DNA from: Candidatus Omnitrophota bacterium
GTDB taxonomy: Bacteria > Omnitrophota > Gorgyraeia > Duberdicusellales > 4484-171
Direction of reading: 5' to 3'
NCBI GenBank assembly: GCA_030601015.1
Contig: JAUVUO010000001.1
Coordinates: 1-20,974 of the forward strand
DNA: 20,974 nt
Shown: in pieces, positions 17,593-20,974 of the stretch
Numbering within the stretch: the stretch's first letter is position 1
How the letters are laid out: every line of letters begins with the position of its first letter
Notes under the pieces: model-generated
The model's input: only the letters and a program-made list of their open reading frames with translations
What the model was told of the DNA's origin: nothing
The model's database searches: none
Position numbers and translations under genes: made by a program

Positions 17593-17622
17593 TAAGAATT
17601 ATATTCATTAATCAGTTTCTTA
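17593..17622 (-). other. Inverted repeat in the carA-carB spacer
   Basis: Arms TAAGAA and TTCTTA (6 bp, extendable by two G-U pairs in RNA) enclose an 18-base AT-rich loop between the carA stop and the carB start. No T run follows, so it is not an intrinsic terminator. A modest mRNA structure that tunes carB expression is possible, or chance in AT-rich DNA. Confidence 0.25.
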
Positions 17623-17631
17623 AATTGCTAA

Positions 17632-18750
17632 TTACTCCTCATCTTTTATAGTCTGCCTCCTCTTATTTGATTTAATCATTTCTATAAACTCTTCAAACAA
17701 ATATTCAGCATCATTCGGCCCGGGCTTAGATTCGGGATGAAATTGAACTGAAAATATTGGCATTTTTTTATGTCGTATTCCTTCCAAAGTATTATCATTA
17801 AGATTTATATGAGTTAACTCAATATCTGTTTTATTTAATGATTCTATATCTACACAGAATCCATGATTTTGAGAAGTGATATAAACTTTACCGTTTCTTA
17901 AATCCTTAACCGGATGATTTCCTCCATGATGTCCGAACTTAAGTTTATAAGTTTTTCCTCCCAGAGCTTGAGCTAAAATTTGATGGCCGAAGCAAATACC
18001 AAAAATCGGTAATTTCCCTAAAATTTTTTGCGCGGTAGCAACGACATAAGTTACCGCAGAAGGATCGCCCGGCCCATTCGAAATCAATATCCCATCAGGA
18101 TTTAATTTTAAAATCTTTTGATAATCGGTATTTGCGGGAACAACAGAAACTCTACAGTTAAGAGCTTTAAGTTTCCTTAAGATATTTGTTTTAACTCCGC
18201 AATCGATTACTACTATATTGTAAGCTCCCTTTTCATTAAAATAAAAAAATTTTTCTAAAGTAACCTCTCTAACTAAATCTCTACCGATAAGACTCAATGA
18301 ATTCTTTGCTTTTATGATTAACTGTTTATCATCTAAATCTTCAGTTGAAATAACTGCTCTCATCTCTCCTTGTAACCGTATATGGCGAGTAAGAGCTCGG
18401 GTATCTATACCTTCGATACCGATTATATTATTTTCTTTTAAATATTCACTCAATCCTTTTTTTGAACGCCAATTGCTTTTAATACGACTGCATTCCTTTA
18501 CAACAAGACCATTAACAAACGGTTTAATTGATTCATTATCTTCAAAATTTACCCCACAATTCCCTATATGAGGATAAGTCATAGTAACAATTTGGCCTTT
18601 ATATGAGGGGTCGGTAAGTATTTCTTGATACCCTGACATACTGGTATTAAAAACTACTTCACCTACCCCATAACCGTTTGCCCCAAAAGAATATCCTTTA
18701 AAAACTGTTCCGTCTTCTAAAACAATTTTTGCATCAATTAACTCATCCAT
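17632..18750 (-). CDS. carA: Carbamoyl-phosphate synthase small subunit CarA
   Basis: CarA is the glutaminase subunit that supplies ammonia to CarB. The 372 residues are normal length. The N-terminal small-subunit domain (1-about 170) includes LEDGTVFKGYSFG, FNTSMSGYQEILTDPSY and GIEGIDTRALTRHIR. The class I amidotransferase domain carries NGPGDPS, C253 in GICFGHQ, and H338/E340 in FHPES, all intact. The SD is poor, and the upstream 48-codon gene ends only 15 bases before the ATG, so translational coupling to that gene is plausible. carB follows, and the pair would function as a heterodimer. Confidence 0.97.
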   Translation of the reverse strand: MDELIDAKIVLEDGTVFKGYSFGANGYGVGEVVFNTSMSGYQEILTDPSYKGQIVTMTYPHIGNCGVNFEDNESIKPFVNGLVVKECSRIKSNWRSKKGLSEYLKENNIIGIEGIDTRALTRHIRLQGEMRAVISTEDLDDKQLIIKAKNSLSLIGRDLVREVTLEKFFYFNEKGAYNIVVIDCGVKTNILRKLKALNCRVSVVPANTDYQKILKLNPDGILISNGPGDPSAVTYVVATAQKILGKLPIFGICFGHQILAQALGGKTYKLKFGHHGGNHPVKDLRNGKVYITSQNHGFCVDIESLNKTDIELTHINLNDNTLEGIRHKKMPIFSVQFHPESKPGPNDAEYLFEEFIEMIKSNKRRQTIKDEE

Positions 18751-18765
18751 TAATTTAAATTGATT

Positions 18766-18912
18766 TTACTCGTTAGTATTATCTACTTTAACTTCTCTAC
18801 CTGTTACCTCATCAACTTTAAACTCTTCGCAGTTCCATACAGGATTTTCTCTCGAGAAAGTACAGTTTTTGTCATATTTACAAGTAACGCAAATACCTTT
18901 TTTTTCATCCAT
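18766..18912 (-). CDS. Small Cys4 protein (48 aa), unnamed
   Basis: An uncharacterised 48-residue protein: MDEKKGICVTCKYDKNCTF, then an acidic stretch with a fourth Cys (WNCEEFKVDE) and a polar tail. The pattern CxxC-x5-C followed by a fourth Cys ten residues later could bind zinc or an Fe-S cluster. It has the best ribosome binding site of its neighbourhood (GGGAGG, 6 bases before the ATG at 18912), which strongly supports real translation. It sits between the glutamate-synthase-like gene and carA, 15 bases from carA. A role with one of these (for instance as an electron or metal carrier for the FMN protein) is inference. It belongs to no family I can name with confidence. Confidence 0.8.
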   Translation of the reverse strand: MDEKKGICVTCKYDKNCTFSRENPVWNCEEFKVDEVTGREVKVDNTNE

Positions 18913-18950
18913 ATGTATCCTCCCGATATAATCTTCAAAGATGACTTCAA

Positions 18951-19017
18951 GGGATTATACCTGATTACCCCGATTTAAAATCGCCTGCCTGCCGTCAGGC
19001 AGGGATTACACAGATTA
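18951..19017. repeat. Composite palindromic repeat with flanking GGGATTA-type direct repeats
   Basis: A perfect 8-bp stem with a 4-base loop (arms CCTGCCTG and CAGGCAGG on the plus strand, 18984-19003) is preceded by a smaller palindrome CGATTT-A-AAATCG (18971-18983). The pair is flanked by related direct repeats beginning GGGATTA (18951-18967 and 19002-19017, differing by a few bases and one gap). The layout resembles a short non-autonomous palindromic element; such GC-rich palindromes recur in many uncultured bacterial genomes. It lies in the 187-base gap between the glutamate-synthase-like gene and the Cys4 gene. No T run follows the stem on the minus strand. Confidence 0.6.
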
Positions 19018-19099
19018 ATAAAAAATTCTCCTTATTAGACACCCTGATTCTTATAAGATATCTTTTTAGAACAACTAAAATTAGATATTAAACAGCAAA

Positions 19100-20689
19100 T
19101 TACCCGTTTAATACTTCTTCAGCCTCAGAGCGATAAGCATCCATTACATAAGGAATACCTGAAATTTTAGCTGCATCCTCGGTTAAACTCATTAAATCTT
19201 TTCTTGAAATTGTGTTTAATTTAAAATTTCTACTTCCTGCCATAAACTGCTGAAGTCCAACCTTAATTCTTTGTGAAAAAGTATAAATTCCAATAGCTCC
19301 AAGAGGAATGTCTTTCATATCTTTACCATATTTAGCTAAAAGCTCTTCATACGTAACAAATATTTCTTCAGGTTTAACACCAAAGGCTGATACGGTTTTA
19401 GGCAAAGTATTATCTTTACTCCATTGTCCAATATTTTTACCCACAAATCCCGGTATCATCAATGCTCTTCCCATACAAACAGCCTTAACATAAGGTGCGC
19501 CCATAGCAATAACCTTATAAACATGGTCTTCCAATGAGAAACCTCCGGCAATTGCTATATCCGGTATACGCATACCTTTCTTTTCTAACTTCTGACAAAA
19601 CTCATAAGTTAAAGCTTGGATATAAAAAGTAGGAATTCCCCACTCCTCCATCATTCTCCAAGGACTCATTCCTGTTCCGCCCGGAGCACCGTCAATTGTA
19701 AGTAAATCAATTTTGGCTAAAGAAGAATATTTTATAGCCATAGCTAACTCTCTCATTGAATATGCGCCTGTTTTTAAAGTTATTCTTGAAAAACCTAAAT
19801 CTCTCAAACGTTTAACTTCAGATAGAAATGCTTCTTCTGTCACGAAACCTAGGCGTGAATGCCGTTCAAATTCTCTTATTTCTCCTATCTTAAAAGCTTC
19901 TTGAATCGCAGCATTTTCCGGATCAGGAGTAACAATATAACCTCTTTTTTTAAGTTCAATTGCTCTTTCTAAACTCTTAACCTTAATCTCACCGCCAATA
20001 CATTTAGCACCTTGTCCCCACTTTAATTCAATAGTATCTAATTTATGTTTATTTCTTATATACTCAGCCACACCAAGTCTCGTATCTTCAACATTCATCT
20101 GAACAAGAATCTCACCATACCCATCATGAAATTTTTTGTACAACTCAATACGTCTGTCCATATCCGGAGCACTTACCACTTTACCTTTAGAATCAAGTTC
20201 TAACTTTGGATCAATACCGCAAACATTCTCACCGCAAACCAAAGTTATTCCTGATATAGCCGCGCCAATAGCAAAATGTTCCCAATTTTTCCTTGCTATT
20301 TCAGTTGAACCTAAAGCGCCTGTAAAAATGGGAACCTTCATCTTAACCTTTTTATCCCAACCGTATTCAGTCTCAACATCAACACTTGGAAAAATAGCCG
20401 TATCGGGGCCGGCCACAACACCTTTTGGTAATCCCTGTGCCCCTAAAGCATATCCTTGAATATTTAAATGAGAATAATCTACAGGATAATCCTTATCACC
20501 TCCGGCAGTAACGTCTCCATAAGGTCCCGGATAAATAACTTCCCTCCCTCTCATTGATGACTTAAATACCTCACAATTCCCCTTGCAAGTATCAATACAC
20601 CTAGAACACAAACCTGAAGATGGTACTACATTTTTTGAACGATTAAAAGTTCTGCTAGCATCATTACCACCCGGACTTCCTAAATTCAT
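19100..20689 (-). CDS. Glutamate-synthase-like FMN-binding protein with N-terminal Cys4 motif
   Basis: This is a stand-alone homologue of the central FMN/synthase domain of glutamate synthase (GOGAT), 529 residues. It has no glutaminase domain. Recognised parts are the core KWGQGAKCIGGEI (224-236), TIDGAPGGTGMSPW (331-344) and AGGFSLEDHVYKVIAMGAPYV (381-401, written here as a 21-residue region: key residues AGG and MGA), which fit the FMN-binding barrel. The N-terminus carries C28, C31, C35 and C39 (CxxCxxxCxxxC), typical of a bound Fe-S cluster. SD GGAGGG lies about 9 bases before the ATG. Since no glutaminase or NADPH subunit is adjacent, ammonia-dependent glutamate formation or another FMN oxidoreductase role are both possible; substrate and donor are unproven. 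It precedes the Cys4 mini-protein, carA and carB and follows a Fis-type regulator. Confidence 0.85.
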   Translation of the reverse strand: MNLGSPGGNDASRTFNRSKNVVPSSGLCSRCIDTCKGNCEVFKSSMRGREVIYPGPYGDVTAGGDKDYPVDYSHLNIQGYALGAQGLPKGVVAGPDTAIFPSVDVETEYGWDKKVKMKVPIFTGALGSTEIARKNWEHFAIGAAISGITLVCGENVCGIDPKLELDSKGKVVSAPDMDRRIELYKKFHDGYGEILVQMNVEDTRLGVAEYIRNKHKLDTIELKWGQGAKCIGGEIKVKSLERAIELKKRGYIVTPDPENAAIQEAFKIGEIREFERHSRLGFVTEEAFLSEVKRLRDLGFSRITLKTGAYSMRELAMAIKYSSLAKIDLLTIDGAPGGTGMSPWRMMEEWGIPTFYIQALTYEFCQKLEKKGMRIPDIAIAGGFSLEDHVYKVIAMGAPYVKAVCMGRALMIPGFVGKNIGQWSKDNTLPKTVSAFGVKPEEIFVTYEELLAKYGKDMKDIPLGAIGIYTFSQRIKVGLQQFMAGSRNFKLNTISRKDLMSLTEDAAKISGIPYVMDAYRSEAEEVLNG

Positions 20690-20738
20690 AAATTATTCCC
20701 TCCATTCTTACCCATTCCCATAAAATATTCACCCATTT

Positions 20739-20974
20739 TTAAGTAGCCTTAAAATCTTTAGCGCTTATATTTAATTTTTCAAGTTTCTTGTGTAAGGTGT
20801 TACGATTAATGCCTAAAACTTTTGCGGCCTTTACCTGATTACCTTCCGTTTTATATAAAACATTTTCAATTATTGGTTTTTCTATAATATTTATTAAAAA
20901 CTTATATAGATCACCTTCTTTCTCCCTAAAAAAAATATATTCAAATTCTTCTATTGCACGAACTAATTTAAGTG
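20739..20974 (-). CDS. Fis-type helix-turn-helix protein, C-terminal part (NtrC-type or Fis-like)
   Basis: The last 77 codons of a gene whose start lies beyond the window. The end of the protein reads TEGNQVKAAKVLGINRNTLH followed by KKLEKLNI and a short tail, which is the Fis-family helix-turn-helix found at the C-terminus of NtrC-like activators and in stand-alone Fis. The preceding part (LYKFLINIIEKPIIENVL) matches the dimerisation helix of this fold. Whether an AAA+ and receiver domain precede cannot be seen. It stops 49 bases before the glutamate-synthase-like gene. An NtrC-type role in nitrogen control would suit the neighbours, but that is inference. Confidence 0.85.
   Translation of the reverse strand, partial: LKLVRAIEEFEYIFFREKEGDLYKFLINIIEKPIIENVLYKTEGNQVKAAKVLGINRNTLHKKLEKLNISAKDFKAT

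Noticed and set aside
20136..20459. Plus-strand frame of 107 codons opposite the glutamate-synthase-like gene
   Set aside because: Shadow of a conserved coding region; no ribosome binding site and no recognisable domain.

Overview
The window is AT-rich DNA (about one third G+C by eye) in which every convincing gene lies on the minus strand. The contents point to an anaerobic or microaerophilic bacterium: Fe-S biogenesis genes, quinolinate synthase, an Fe-S type PurF, a U32 Fe-S protein and a DUF1846 protein. The intergenic repeats and gene mix resemble genomes of uncultured lineages such as Omnitrophota, but that placement is an impression, not something the sequence proves.

Reading in the direction of transcription (right to left), the right end opens with the C-terminal end of a Fis/NtrC-type DNA-binding protein. 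Next come a stand-alone FMN-type glutamate-synthase-like protein with an N-terminal Cys4 cluster, a previously unlisted 48-residue Cys4 mini-protein, then carA, carB, purF, glmS, pyrG and a GAF-ANTAR regulator. Every enzyme from carA to pyrG is a glutamine amidotransferase or the synthetase partner of one, although they serve four pathways (pyrimidine/arginine, purine, amino sugar, CTP). The unifying theme is glutamine nitrogen, flanked by two regulator types often used in nitrogen control. GlmS in this run carries Phe where the catalytic Cys should be.

A repeat-rich gap of about 720 bp (7663-8382) separates that block from an HD-domain phosphohydrolase (with Asn in place of the His of its HD motif), a DUF1846 protein, greA and a U32 Fe-S protein (TrhP/RlhA-like).

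The left end is an Fe-S and sulfur-trafficking operon: an Rrf2/IscR-type regulator with a palindromic candidate operator over its own ribosome binding site, a broken nifS, nadA, an IscU/NifU scaffold and the tRNA thiolase mnmA. The genes overlap or nearly touch. The cysteine desulfurase that should feed this operon has lost roughly 240 internal residues, including the part that carries the PLP lysine.

No tRNA, rRNA, CRISPR array or intact mobile element was seen. The points most worth checking are the GlmS Cys-to-Phe change, the nifS deletion, the glutamine-centred gene cluster with its ANTAR regulator, the autoregulatory palindrome of the Rrf2 gene, and several small tandem or palindromic intergenic repeats.
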